Of a stretch of DNA of 64,000 nucleotides, positions 1 through 13,400 are shown in pieces. The DNA lies in assembly GCA_012845835.1 (NCBI GenBank), contig JABAKD010000010.1, positions 2,351,501-2,415,500 on the forward strand, in the 5' to 3' direction. The translations under genes were made by a program, and so were the position numbers. Under the pieces are notes generated by a model that saw only the letters and a program-made list of their open reading frames with translations, was not told the origin of the DNA and made no database searches. The DNA comes from Undaria pinnatifida (taxonomy: Eukaryota > Sar > Phaeophyceae > Laminariales > Alariaceae). Numbering within the stretch: position 1 is the first letter of the stretch; every line of letters starts with the position of its first letter.

Positions 1-1436
1 TCAGGTGCGACACGTTGGAGCCTGTCGTTGTCTACACCCGTCGTCTAAAGACCGCCCACACCGGCGCTCCAGCAGCATCCGTCAGTGGGGAGAATGCCCC
101 TGCCTTTTTCTCGGAAGCGGCACAGCGTCCGTACACCGATGAACTTGTCCGTGACAATTTGTGTGCGTTTGTTTCTGGCCAAGCGGCTGAAGTCGACCAG
201 GTGGAGGTCACGGTGATGAGCATTCTGCAGTTTGTCCCTGGCATGCGGATTGCAATCGCCACTGAAGCTGACGGCGTCGATATCTTTGAGAGGTATGTCT
301 ACGGTAGTGGATTCATTCGCTATGTTGACCTTATGGTATGCGTTGGTTCTCCGTCGATTGACCTTGAACGCGCGGGATTACATCGGTTGCAGGGGTTCCA
401 TGAATTCCTGAGTGCTGTCAGTAAGATAAACTCAGGCAAGGCCTCGACGAAACCCTAATGCATGGGTGCCTTGCTCAGTACCACAAGCGTTGTCGGGATG
501 GCCCTGTAATACACTTTTTCGCTTTGCCTTTTCTGCTTCCAGGGCGGTCGGAGACTTGCCGGGGGTAACAGTTTCTAGTTCGTCCAACGTCCTCACCGCA
601 AGTCTGTATGCTGACGACTACTGTGGCGCCGGGACTAGCCTCATCTTCTACGTGAAGGCTGGATCCGTCGTGTCGAGAGCGTTTACATCCAAGGACACCC
701 ACTCGCCGCACGGGGACCTTTTGGTGGTGTACAGCAAGGACCGGACAATCCGGGACGAGAGGTTTGCCAAGGAAACGACGGTTCTACTCGGCTTTGAAGC
801 GCCCTCGTTTACACATGGGACGGATCTCGTTCTGCCGGTCGGAGCGAACGCCGATTTGCGAAACACTCTCGCTATTGGTTCCAACGAGAAGGATGGACAG
901 CATGCGTTGGTATACGACGACGTTTTGAGTAAAATCAAGAACCTTTCCGAAGTCCCTCAGGTATGATGGCTGTCGAGCGACTGTGTCGGTAGTAAAGTAG
1001 TTATTCCATACCATGTTCGATTGCGCAGAGTTATTAGGCCGATAACCACGCCGCTTGCACGGCGGCCAAACTACGAGTTCCCGCAGACGGTAGATAGGTT
1101 CTCGAGAAATATGTGCACCAGCGAACGTTGACGAACGCACCTGTTTCTTGTCGTTATTCGGTGTTTGAAATCTCCTTGCAGATGCTGGCGGCGCTTCAAT
1201 ACTCCCGAAACACGCCCGGAGTCTGGTTCTTCAACCCCCAAACCTGGGTGACTCAGAACCTTTTCAAGACCGCCTCCATCTGGGAAATCCCACTCGTGAA
1301 GCCGCGTTTCACGTGTGAAATCTACCCTTCCACTAGCGTAGAAAACGCAGCCGTTGCCGGCATTCTTCGACGAAATCTGGACTTTTTCACGATGGGGGGT
1401 ACGTGCGAGGACGGACTTATCGTGCAGCAGCCGTAA
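1..1436 (+). CDS. 3' part of a gene of unknown function (last three exons)
   Basis: Three exons join in frame: about 5-292, 543-960 and 1182-1436 (TAA stop). Donors are GTATGT at 293 and GTATGA at 961; acceptors are CAG at 540-542 and 1179-1181. The first visible exon probably starts just after the AG at 3-4, so the true start is outside the window. The joined piece is about 320 residues. It is soluble in character, with no clear membrane segment. It contains a stretch beginning SILQFVPGMRIAIATEAD, an alternating strand/helix pattern, and a C-terminal part with the words FFNPQTW and CEIYPSTS. The first part looks somewhat like a nucleotide-sugar glycosyltransferase, but I cannot place the family and make no functional claim. 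The exon structure is well supported by frame continuity; the identity is not. Confidence 0.7.
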
Positions 1437-4400
1437 TTCCGTAATCTTCTTGAAAAGCCGACGACAAGCCAGTTCGTCGCGCTGACGGAATGCGGCGCTT
1501 TTCCTATTAGTTTAGGCTATTTAGCCATGAGCCTATTTCGTTTTTTGTGGCACTCAAGCAGAATTTTGTGGCATTGAGTGCACAGCTTCTTGTGTCAAGT
1601 TCAGACTGTTTTGAGCATTTTTGTCTTTGTGTCGGCTTGAAAGCGCGCGCGACATGTGACTAATGGTGCACCCTACAAGGGTGGCCAAGTATCCCGGAGC
1701 AGAGGAACTTAAGGAGCCCAGCAATTTATTGCTGCCTCGGGTTGTTGCACTGCGAAAGGGTATTGTGTTGTGTTGTGCTGTGGAGTGTCCGTCATTGTAG
1801 GCCCTACCACTTTCTGTGATTAGTAAATGTGGTGTTGAGCGACCCGTTACTGTTTGGTCGTGGTGTTATTTGGTGAGTGATTCCCCTAGATAGCCAGTTT
1901 TTGTTTGAAAGCCACACTGCCAGCCCTTTACCGGCGCGGAATGTTATCTTGGCTTCGGGAGCATGTCGATATCATAGAAAAGGTGATATGGGATAGCTGT
2001 TGGTCGTGGTACGTAACTCTTTTGTGGTTTTTTTCTTTGGTGTACTGGCATGTTCAAAATTCTCCCCGTTTTGATAGCCTACATAGGCGATACCGTCCCC
2101 GGGTTCTGTCTTGTTTTGCTCGGATTGTGTGCGTTTTGTGGCCTTCACGGTTAAGTCGAGACAGTCCAACGTTATCGGGACGTTGGATGTAATCTTGTCT
2201 ACTCCGAGGATATCACAATCTTGCAAATAAAGAAAGTGTTGTTTCGGCCCGCCATTTTAGCACGCTTCCCAAGTTTTTCCTGAGTGGTCGATACTTTCAT
2301 TTCTGCCAGCCAGAACCAGTGGTGTCCATTTCTTGTACGAGGTTCAATTCTGCCAGCCAGAACCAGTAGTTTGTGTACATTTACTGTACGAGATACTTTC
2401 CAGCTTTTTTAGTGGGGGAAGCTAAGTTACGGGTTGCATCTACTGTAGTACCATTTTCCCGAGTTTACGACTATGGTGGAGGACGGCAGGGTTTGTCCGA
2501 TTTGGTGTGTGTCCGATAGGGTGTATCACTACAAACACATGCATGAAAACGAATTTATTTGTGAGAATATATATATATGCAGCTGGGACGTTGACAACCG
2601 TAAAACGCAGCTTGCATCACTAACGCTTGTAGGCTGTGTTTCGTTGTTTAACCTTGTCGACATCTTAGAAATGTAACGCAGTTCTCTGGCAAGAATGGCA
2701 GCGGATAGGACCGCGCCATGAATCGTGTGAGAACTGCCCCATTACTTTTTGCGGCTCGAGGTCGTTCTGGCCCGGTGTCACGCGAAGCTCAACAATATAT
2801 CGATTTCGCTCGAGTTAAGACTACCCTCACTTTCGGGTTGAAGGTCGCCCCACACGCAGCCGCCGGCGGAGCCGTAATCCCCGCGGATAGATGTGCGCTA
2901 GTCACATGGTTCCCCTGGTTCAGCGTCACGATTGCCAATACAACGTCCGATGGTGGTCTATCAGCTCCTATGGCACCAATCTGACATTTCCAGGAACTTT
3001 GCATTAACTTCAATGATTCATTGGTCCGGATGGTCAAGTACCACCACGATGCTGCTGTTGTACTGTCCCAATCATGGTTTGTGCAAGACGATTACGCAGC
3101 AAAAACCCTAACTGGGGTCCGGGATGATTGCTTTCTTTCAAGAGGGCGCCCCTCTAAGAGTATTACACCTTCGCCTTCACTTTTTCCAATCAGCATATAC
3201 ATATTTCCATACTTTGGTCTAGTTTTGCGGCGCGCAAAGCGGACTCGACCGATACTTGTTCGACAAATGCATCCCAGAGGGGTAGCCTATCGCAACAAAC
3301 AACCACAGAGGAACATCGGCTCAGACCCCCTGTCCACGCTTATATCTACCCTTAGTGAGACAGGGCGACGAAATGTGTCAAATCCTCTTAGGAGCTGTCG
3401 GGTTTTCAATCTCAACTTGTGAGATGATCACCCAACCAGGAGAGTTGACACCAGAGAAAACGTGTATTACCTGTCAACCCTCGACCCGGGGGAGACAGAC
3501 CTTACACGGTCAAACCCGAGGCTGACCGACGACCAAAGACAAAGACAACGAGCAAATAAAATGACTGCTGTGCGCGACGATCTCAGAGCAAGCAGAAGTA
3601 TCCGTTTTACCATCAAGATGCTAATCAAATAATGGTAAACCAGGGGACTATCCCGGATATCCCCTGACGACCACAGCCCCTCCTCAGAGCGAACCCACAG
3701 GCCCAAAGGGATTTGGAGAACAAGCCCGACCTCATTTGCCTCTCGAGCCACCGTTGTGCCGGGGGCGTAGCTTTCTGAGCGCGTGTTTCCGGCTGGCACT
3801 GACACTCGCTACCCTCTCCCTGCCCTCCAACCCGCGCCCAAACCCTATGGCCTCGTCGTTGGATCTCGCCGTGTACGAGCTCAATGCAAGCATAAAAAGG
3901 CCAGAGCCAGGTACGTCGGCGCCACCGTCAGGGAATGCATAGGTCCACCGGATCACCTGGCGGCGGACGATATGCGCATGGGGCTAGGCAGGCATCACAG
4001 TGCGCCTCTTGGTGCACCGGTATTGTGACGGAACCAATTGGCGTGTCACTTTTTGAACGAAGATGTGCACTTGCAAACACAAGGATCACTTGCAAACACA
4101 AGGATTAACTTGATCGGCACGGTAATTGCTGAAGCGATGGCCGTCGGGTGGTAATAATACAAAGATGGGTGGCGATTGACCAGACCAATACACGCGGGGG
4201 GTTCATTGCGTAGGCAGGGATCGATATGTGGAAATAATTTTTGCCGCATCAATGAGGTACAGGAAGGAGTGCTTCCGGCGGAGCAATCTCTTCCGTCGTG
4301 TGGAATTACGCTATCTGAAGAGGCGTGCATGCCTTGAATCTCTCGATACAACCAAAACGAGAAAATGTTAAAGTCGCACTACCGTGTCTAGTGTATATCG

Positions 4401-7400
4401 AGATGTTCCCCGACCGTTCATGTGCCGACCTGTCGTGTATGCATATCGCCATGGAACGCGCTTGATGCCTCGTGAATCTATCGCGTTGATTGTTTCAAAA
4501 ACTGAAATTGGGAACTGGGAATCTGACGGTTCTAGGAGCTTGTCCGCTAGGCCAATGCCCCTACGGAACCCAGACAATCAAGGTGAGAGAGCCTCGGGAA
4601 CAGAGATGAAGGCCCGTCGTAGCGCTCCGCTTCGCCGTAACATGGTAAACCCAGAGAGATTTTAGTTTCCCAATCAAGACCCGAGGGCTCCGTCTCGCTG
4701 GAACATAATGTAGTGGTTTATCGTTGCGCAGGTAGGAGAACCCAACCAAACGCGAGGAAATATTCATTTATCGAAAGTATCGTGTGAGACGAGAGTCGAC
4801 CACATCCTAGGGCGGGAAATTATTGGTCCCAGCGATACGAGTGTGCCGCAATGCCCGTGGAAAGCCGAGATTTCATCACGCTGATGCCATTAGACCAATA
4901 TTACTGTACCTCAAAACAATCCATATATGCAGGTTGGCCTTGTTTGAGGGTGGTCACGCTGGCGGACTACGGGGCGATTAAATTGCCTTCGCAGACTACA
5001 ACAAGGTCTGGTCTAGCAAGAAGACTAACGTGAATATAACCTAAAAAAAACTGGATAACAAAAGAATGTGTCGGAGTCCCATTAATACCACTGTAGCCTA
5101 GTTGCAGTGCAACCTACTGTGTGATACCAACTAAATTCCACGAGGGGGGTTCTGCCAATCACCCCCCCTGATGCATAGAAAAGGCGATTCCGTGCTGAAT
5201 CGTGGGAGGGTGACGATGATGGAAACTGCCGTTGACTTCGCCCCTCTCGCTCGAGGCCTGAGGCCGAACTTCTCCTATACAATGAGAACACCGAGTGGGT
5301 GCGTAGCTAAATCCAACAATATATGCCGGTATTGGAGTCATTTTTATATAGTGCGGTAGGGGTCGCACTTTTTGGGCCAAACTTTTCTCATAGAGTTACT
5401 GACCTTCTGACCTTATGACCTCTATAGTGCGGTTAAGCTCCTTCAGCGTGGAATCGTCGGCCAGCATGCTACCGGTAAGCTTTCGAGTGAGTGTGATTGT
5501 TTCAAGACTAGGGCATAGAAATGTCGGTCGGGTTGCGCGAACGATTGTCTTCGCAGTCATGTTTGGGGGGATGATGGTGGTGATGATAAGATTGAGCTCG
5601 TCATGTTGGGAATTCATGAGCTTCTGCTGCACCCCTAGACTATAGCGTGGGATGATGAGTACATGGTAAATCCACATGTTATGAGCCCCGCGTGGTTGTT
5701 GTCAATGGACAACATACTGCGAAGTATACTGGTATGTACGAGAACCTCCTGAAAAATCGGACTGTCAACTACAACCCATCCCGTCGTGGATACTGTACAG
5801 CTGCGCGCAAGCTAAAGCTGAAAGGGAGAACCAGATACGGTGGGTTACTAATGGCACGCTACAACCTGACGGGTTGGAGGCGAAACACCTGAGGACCAGG
5901 GCACCATCGGACGACCTCAAGGAGACAGTTACACAGCAACACTGGGCGAATACTTATAGCACTCGTGCTGGTGAACTATCGCGGCTGCGATGCATGTACA
6001 CCTATTCGCACTGCTGTTCTATCGATATGCGCAACGGGATATGGGCGTCGTCTATTATCAGAGCCCCCAACGGTCGCTGGGGGAGTTATTCGTACCGCGT
6101 CTCCATGCCCGGCGACGTCTTTAGATGGGCATCACACTGGACTGGACTCTACAACGAAGCGAGGGGTTAAATATCAACGCTCCAAACAGACGAGGCGGGC
6201 GAGTGTGGGTAGGTATCCGCGCAACCGCGAGATTAACAAACGTGCGAAATAGGCCAGGATGGAGATGGCACCAAGTCCCTCGCGAGTACATGTAAGCCCG
6301 AGTTCCTGGAAATCCCTCTTTAAGGAGGGAGATGCTAACACAGGGAGGCGTGCTCGAGGTGTCGTGCACACTACGTCGTTTTCCAGGGCTAAAATGCCGG
6401 TCGACGATCAGCAAGCATGTGCTGGACGCCCGCCCCTTATCGGTCACAACCTACCTATATTTGTGGGAACAATTTAGTTTTTGGCCGACCGCTTGTTGCG
6501 CATTCTTCACGTTGGTCACACTTTGATAGCACGGTGGACCGCGAGAGTTGCCAATGAGAGTGTTAGCGGGTAATCGGAGAGGGCAAACTCCGTTAGGCAT
6601 TCCTAGTTACTACCTGGGGTACGTGTGGGCAACTTGTTAATTCCTTTAAAACCCCAATCTGAGTGGCGCGATCTCCTCCCAAATCATTGTTTGACTCTTT
6701 TTCTCGGTAGAGGTACCGTAGTATTAATGCAGCATTACCACATCTACGAGCACATGCAGACCGATAGGTGCGCAGATATTCCACCTACCGATGCATGAAA
6801 CGGTAGGCTTTAATGCAGGCGTTTCGTACTTGTAGTGCGCGGATGCAATGGCTGCGTCTTGCATAGCTCACGGGAAGGCACAGCAGTTCCCGACAATACA
6901 GAAAAAAACTCAACGACCGAGGCAGCGAGTACCGAGAGAACGACATACAAGAAACCCAAGTGCCCCCCTGGCTAAGTGACGACACATCAATTAAGAGCCA
7001 CGAGGCAGCGAAGCTCCACGTCCGGCATCCATGAAATCTCGTGCATGATAAAAAGTCTACGCTTAGTAACAAACTTCAGGACCGAGGCAGCGAGTACCGA
7101 GGGGGCGACGAACAAGAAAACAAAAGCCCCTCTTGCAAAATACAGGCACGCCCATGAATAATCACGAATCAACGCAGCTCCACGTACGGGATGCATCAAA
7201 TCCCGTGCACGAAGAAAACTCTACGTTTCACACGGCGCGTCAATGCGTCGTCATAGCAGACTGAACCCGTCCGCGTATTTCACCCCCCAGGGTGCGCCAA
7301 GCACCAAACGCGGGTCAATCTATACATCTCGATCAACACAAAAATGTGATACCAAACACATCGCCCGCCCTTGGCCCCCAACTGTCCAGTGTCGAAGGTG

Positions 7401-7462
7401 AACGCTGTGCTTGCAAGAAACAACCCCCGTTTTTAACTCGTTGTTGATTCCCTGGCCGTTAA
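1437..7462. other. Intergenic region between two convergent genes
   Basis: No convincing exon was found on either strand. Open frames here are short, overlap on opposite strands and lack plausible protein composition. The 5' end probably holds the 3' UTR of the first gene; an AATAAA lies near 2226. The 3' end probably holds the 3' UTR of DRG2. The only clear structure is the local duplication at 6916-7240. Confidence 0.5.
6916..7240. repeat. Two-unit tandem duplication, period about 165 bp
   Basis: The word ACCGAGGCAGCGAGTACCGA occurs at 6916 and again at 7081. It is followed in both units by related sequence, including a shared GCAGCxxAGCTCCACGT stretch and a closing GAAAACTCTACG-like stretch. 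The units have diverged by substitutions and small indels. Confidence 0.75.
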
Positions 7463-10400
7463 TCACGTCTTGAGTGGCTTCTTCTTTCGCCTGGTGGCCA
7501 GGGCATCCTTGGCGTTTTGTGCGATCTTGACGTACCCTTTGGAGCGTTTCTGAAACGAAAACCAAGATAAGCACATAAGCAGCGACGATACAGCAATATG
7601 TGAGGGTTCGGCGTGACTTGCCATTACATGAGCAGCTGCAGGAGTTATCTTGGGTGTGACGGGCAAACAACACTGCTGTGGCGCTTTTCGCACGCGAGCC
7701 ACTCAAGGAACGACGAACGGTGTCTCGTCAACACGGACTTTAACCACCCAAACCCGATATCAACGTCCCGCGCATCTGATGAATCCAACCAACTCTGTAA
7801 CTTTCGGGAGTAAATTGGGTCTTGGCCGTCAAAAGTCGTATTCTTTTCCGGGTTTCTACCATCTAAAGAGGGTACTTTACCACTTATTCGAGACAATGGT
7901 TGACACACTCTTCAAAATATATACCCTAACCCTAACCCACTGAAACGCAACCAACCAATGTAGGGTGAAACCCCCTTCGACTCGTACACAGTGTGCGTCA
8001 ACCATTTTCTCCAATAAGTGGTAAGCTCTATTGCATCTAAAGGCGCACTACATGCACTTACACCTTGATGGCGTGAAAGGGGTAATTTTTTCTATTCGAC
8101 GCTGTTATCCAAGCTCGATCTACTTTTGTAGCGATAGTTTTTCAGTATTCGGTACTTCTGGCCGCAGCGTATGTTGTACCAGGTATTGAGTCTAGACGGC
8201 GACAGGAAAACCAGTACAGAGGGGAAGGCGAACGCTGCTATGGTGCTCCTCCTATATAGACAAAAGAGGTGTGCGACAGACAGAGCCCTGGGCTACGACG
8301 GTTGCAAAAAATACGGGCGTTGTATGCGCGGGACAGCGCCTGCCGCACGCACAGCCGCAAAAAATGCGAACGGCCGAGCAGAGGTGCCTGCCTTCGAACC
8401 AACCGTCACTCGGACCACATTTTAGGCTCACCTGCTGGGTGATGGTCTTCGGTACGATCTGCAACACGTCCTCGTCGTCGAGAGGGTGCGCCAAGCCGCA
8501 TCGCATGGGGTCGTGCTTCGTGCTTCGTCCCCATACCTGTTCCGATACAGAAAGACGGATCAGGCGAGCTTAGGAATCGCAGGATGTGCAACGTTCGGCA
8601 CCACACCCAAAGGGTATACGATGCCTACCAGTGCTGGCGCAGAACACTAAGGGCGCGTCTGTGACAATAGGGCTATAGCGTCACAGCGTCCGTGCACGCG
8701 CGTTCGATCTGGCAGGCAGCAGCTGCCCTGTATCTGCCGACAAGAGCACTACAACGTAATCCTACGGTTGTAGGAAGAACAAAACAGCCCCCAAACGAAA
8801 AAAGATCACCCCATAGCGCATAGCACCTGTGGAGGGAACGGATCGGAAGGGTATAAAGCACCCACATGCGCAGAAGTTGTGGTTATGGTCAATACCAAAG
8901 GTGAGCGTGGTATACAAAAAAAACTACACATAACGAGGATAACCCGACGAATGTCCACCGCTTCCACGCTTACGGAAAACAAAACCCTGTGACTTTTCAC
9001 CGCAGCTTAGCATGAATCTGGAGATGCCAATACGTCACGACAAGAGCTCACCAGGGCGTAGTTGAAGACGTCAATCATCTCTCTCGAAATGTGCTGCGTT
9101 GCGGCCTTGACGTTCGTACCGCTCCGCTCCGAGCTAAGGATAACAGGATCCGTGAAATCGGGGGGGTGTCCCCTTCGCTTCGTGAAGATTCTGATGAGCC
9201 CCATGTAGGCCCACATTTTGGCCTGTAGGTCATGGATCCATCAGCGAAGGGCAGGGTCGCGGTAATATGGATCGGCGGTGGCATGGCTAAAATGTATCTC
9301 ACACCGACCTCGACATGCCATCGGGAGTTGCCACCAAGACCGCCGAGGGCAGTGACACGGCCATGGAACCATAGACAGTCGAGTCTAGGGCATTGCAGGC
9401 GGACGGCTTCTAACTTAAGAGAGCACCATTGGCTCTTCTGCCGCCCCTCACTCACACCCTTCCCTCTCAAAGCCGCAACTCCAGTCGGTAGATGCTTGCC
9501 AACGTATTCCATTGCATCGTGTACGTCAACTTTACGTTTAAAAAAACTAGGTTCGACTGCCGCGTTGGATTAATAGATTAGATGCTTAAATACACAGGAA
9601 AAACGTATCAGCGTACCAGCAGCGCGGCAAGGTTGAGCTTCATGTGCACCGACACCACAATCGAGTTCGGCTCCCTCGCTAGCTTGTCCATGTCCTCGAT
9701 GCTGATCATGTCCACCTTGTTGTACACGTACAGGCACTTCACGTACCTGCGCGTGAAAAGCCGCACGAGACAGGGAGAAAACGCGCCGAGCAAGGCAAGC
9801 GAAGGCGCGGCTGGATTCCACCGGAGTATGGCAACGCGGCCTTCATGGCAGGTTCTTCCGGCGAAAACTTTCCTCGTGTGTCCAGGCAGGATGTACCCTT
9901 GTGTCCGAACCCGTGAGAGCTGTGGGCGTTCTGCGACACTCAAGTGTCGTAACAAGTCTTCATCGTGAGGATCCGAAACTTGATGAAAGCTAAAGTGCGC
10001 GTCCTGCGACGCGCAACTACCATAGGAAAGGCCCCACCGCGAGGGCTCGACAACCTATAAAAACAAAACCATTGCAGGCGTCAAAGACGGCGGTTCAGTC
10101 TCAGCGACAGCACGATACAGCGGGCATGAATGCATGCATCCTCCGCCCCCTCACTTTCGGTTGCCCTGCACGACGTCGACGATGTCGTCGATGGTCACGT
10201 CCTGTCGAACCAGTACCTCGCAATTGTGGATCTTGTACTCGGACAGGACCCGCTTCACCTGTGACAGGCAAATATGTCAGGAGGTGGAAATTTAAACCTA
10301 TGACGCACGGCCGTGCAAACGTAATATACAATGTTTAGTGTAGGCAGTCCGAGGGCAAGCCAAGGGCGGAATCTGCTGAGCATGGCAATGGAAACGGTTG

Positions 10401-13400
10401 GCATGGTCCCCACCATCACGGAAACCAACAACACAGTTGTCCACGGAAAATATATATGCTGCGCCGCGTGTCAGTGTCGCAGAAGCAGCGAGAGAAAGGT
10501 CGGGTGAGACAAGACCGGCGCACCGTGTAGTGTATACTAACCGTTGCTGCCGGGTCGTCTCCCAGACGCGTCAGCGCCACTGTGTTGTTGAACTTCACTC
10601 CTCCGTCCTTCTTTAGCCTGATTGCCGAAATCAAATGGAACGGGTTGGGAGTGGAGGGCAAGAGCGGAGAGGTGACGCAACGACGTGTGCAACTTGGCGA
10701 GCGACACGCACACAGGCAGGATGGCCAACCAACGAAATACTCGCAGCACAGCCGTCTGGCGAGGTGATGCGCCTACACGTTTCACATCGCGCACAAACGA
10801 GCTCTAACCCTAACGTCAATCACAACGGTGCGGTCTGCGGTCACCTTCGAAAACAAACACCCCCCACACCAACACCGCACAGCAACCTACTCAATATCCT
10901 TCCCCGGACACGAAAATCTTACCCTCACCTAAAGTACACGTTGGGCGGAGTTTTGTTCAGCCGCAACCCCACGGTTTCGAGCTCGCGCTCCAGGATCTTT
11001 CGGTGCTGGTTGACCCCTTCTTTGGCGCCGTCTAGCACCATCAAGATAAGGTCGGAAGACCTCGCAACGGCAATAACCTAATGGCTCCATTCACGTGGAA
11101 GGGCACGTAGACAGACGACAAATAGAGCGCGGGGAGCGTTGGGTTACGTCTAACTCCAACTTCGCGACGGGATGCAACGGAACCGCAGTTACCAGGGGAG
11201 AGCAGAGAACGCGCCAATCACCGCCAGACGTTTTCACTGCACCGCAGGTGGATTTGGGCAAGCTAAAGAGCGCCGATATCAACCGGCGTTTGAAGCATCA
11301 AGCGAGTGTTGCGCGGAGGAATTGCTACCCTTCAACAAATCGATGTATCACGCCAAACAACCTATTGGTGGAATCTTCTTCGATGTATAACGCCGAGAGA
11401 CGTATCAAAACACGCTGCCATTTGTCAACTTCCGCGCACGCTTGTACTCTGATTGCTACGTACGTAGACACGAGCAAACGCGGCACAACCCTAGGGCGGC
11501 CCGTCGGAGCCCTTCAAGCAGCGACTCTGTGCATTGATCCATACGAGCTGTTCTATGATCAGCGAAACATCCAGTCTCGTTGCTGTGATATTTATCCTCA
11601 ACATGTACGGCCGGTCCTCTCCTGTTTTTTTCCTCGCGTCTTCAAGAGTTATTCAATGTGCAGGCTTGCGTGAATCTGATCCTTGCCCCCCTCGTCTACC
11701 TCTTCCAGGTGCAAAAAGTGTCACACCCATATTTCTACTACTTCGGACGATGAGCGGACTTGAGTTATCGTCGTCCGGAGTATTAGAAAATGGGTGTGAC
11801 ACTTTTCGTGCCTGGAAGACGGGGGAGTAATAATGAGGGCCGACGAGGGAAAGTGAAGGTTGAACACTTGGTGGAGTTCGGCTTTAGTTCGGCTTTCGTC
11901 AGGTAGCACGGGACGACGGGGTTGGAAGCGTGTCGCGGGCGAAAGCCACGGGCACACAAGAGGGGCTGACGCGAGGTCGGGCGGTCGGTCATTGTATTTT
12001 TCGTCTCCAGCGAAGTCTTCGTCCTCGCAAACCTCTAACTACCTTGTCTATATCGGACCCTTTCCCGTTCTCGTATTCAGTACCCTCCATTAGAGCTGTG
12101 TGTTGCCCCCATTGCATGTATTTACAGTCCTCTTACGCACTCGCCCCGCCCCTGCCTCTGTGTACTTTTTCACGCAGTCTCGTAAAGGCGGCCTCCCTCT
12201 CTTGTGGCGCCGCGAAAGCTTCGTGATAGAATCCCCCGGGAAACTTCTGAAAACATGCCCAGAAAGTGTCTTAAAACCACGTGACGACAAACAAACACTG
12301 GTAACTACCTCGCACAAGGCTTTTCCGAAAGACGGTTTTTGCTGCTATAGGGCAGCGACAGGGCCGCCTACGAAGCTCACAGGCGCAACACAGAGTAAAA
12401 ACGACCGGATCCGACGGCGGACGGCAATCGACCACAATCTACACTGCTGTACCCGTACACGATTTCCCCCATCAACACGCAGACTCCCCATTTCCTCCAT
12501 CGACACGCAAATTCCTTTTCGAGATTTGCAACGATCTGACCTCGCGCCCTCTGCCCCTGCCGTACGCAGCCCCTTCGATGATACCCGGCAAGTCGAGCAA
12601 CTGGATCCGGGTGTCATTGTAGTAAATCTGTGGGTAGCGGCAGCAAACCAGACGCGCGTACGTGGGGGGGAACGTTCATCAGTAACGGGAAGCTTTTCAA
12701 GCAAGCAACTTAAACACGGCGCTGGTTTCTGGAAGTGCATATCATTAATACTTGTTTCTCAGTCACTCTGTGAATGATGCGTGGCAGCCACGACACCAGG
12801 GGCAAGCAAAGCGCTGGTGGTAAGCCTATTCTACAAGATCGGGTCACGGTGTCATAGTCAGTTGTTCCCGCGCTGCAAGTTCGGCACGCTGCAACTCGGT
12901 CGCGGTACGAGCGGATTACACAGCCTGTTGAGGGCGGACTGTTCGGAAACTACTTCAGTTATTCCGGTTCCAGTGTTGTTGCCTGGCATGGCATGAGTGG
13001 AGCGTCGGGTACCAAACAATTTCCTCGTTGCTGCTGTGCCGTGATTCAGCATGATCTGGGAACCTCTACGGAGGGAGGCAAGCAACTCTTCTCAAGGCGA
13101 CCGTTTCGGATACTAATTGCTTCTGGGTAGGGCGCTTTCCGACGTATATCCCCGCCGTAGCCATCCGATTCATTTCACATATGATGATACCTGTGGGTTT
13201 GCTCCTCGACTAAGGTAGATGTACTGTGTCATGCGCACAGGTAGCGCACCATGCATTGCCGCGTTGAACAAAAACAGCCTATTCATAAGTGCGATCCCAT
13301 AGATACAAGCCCACACGCCCACAGACAGGCGGGAGGTACCGGTCTCTGCACCTTTGCAAGAAAGGGAGTTAACATTAAAATTGTGCAAGATAAGGGGAGA

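Noticed and set aside
12100-12777. 225-aa open frame on the plus strand
   Set aside because: It overlaps DRG2 exon 3 on the opposite strand and has a mixed, non-protein-like composition. The minus strand carries the real coding signal (DLPG box).
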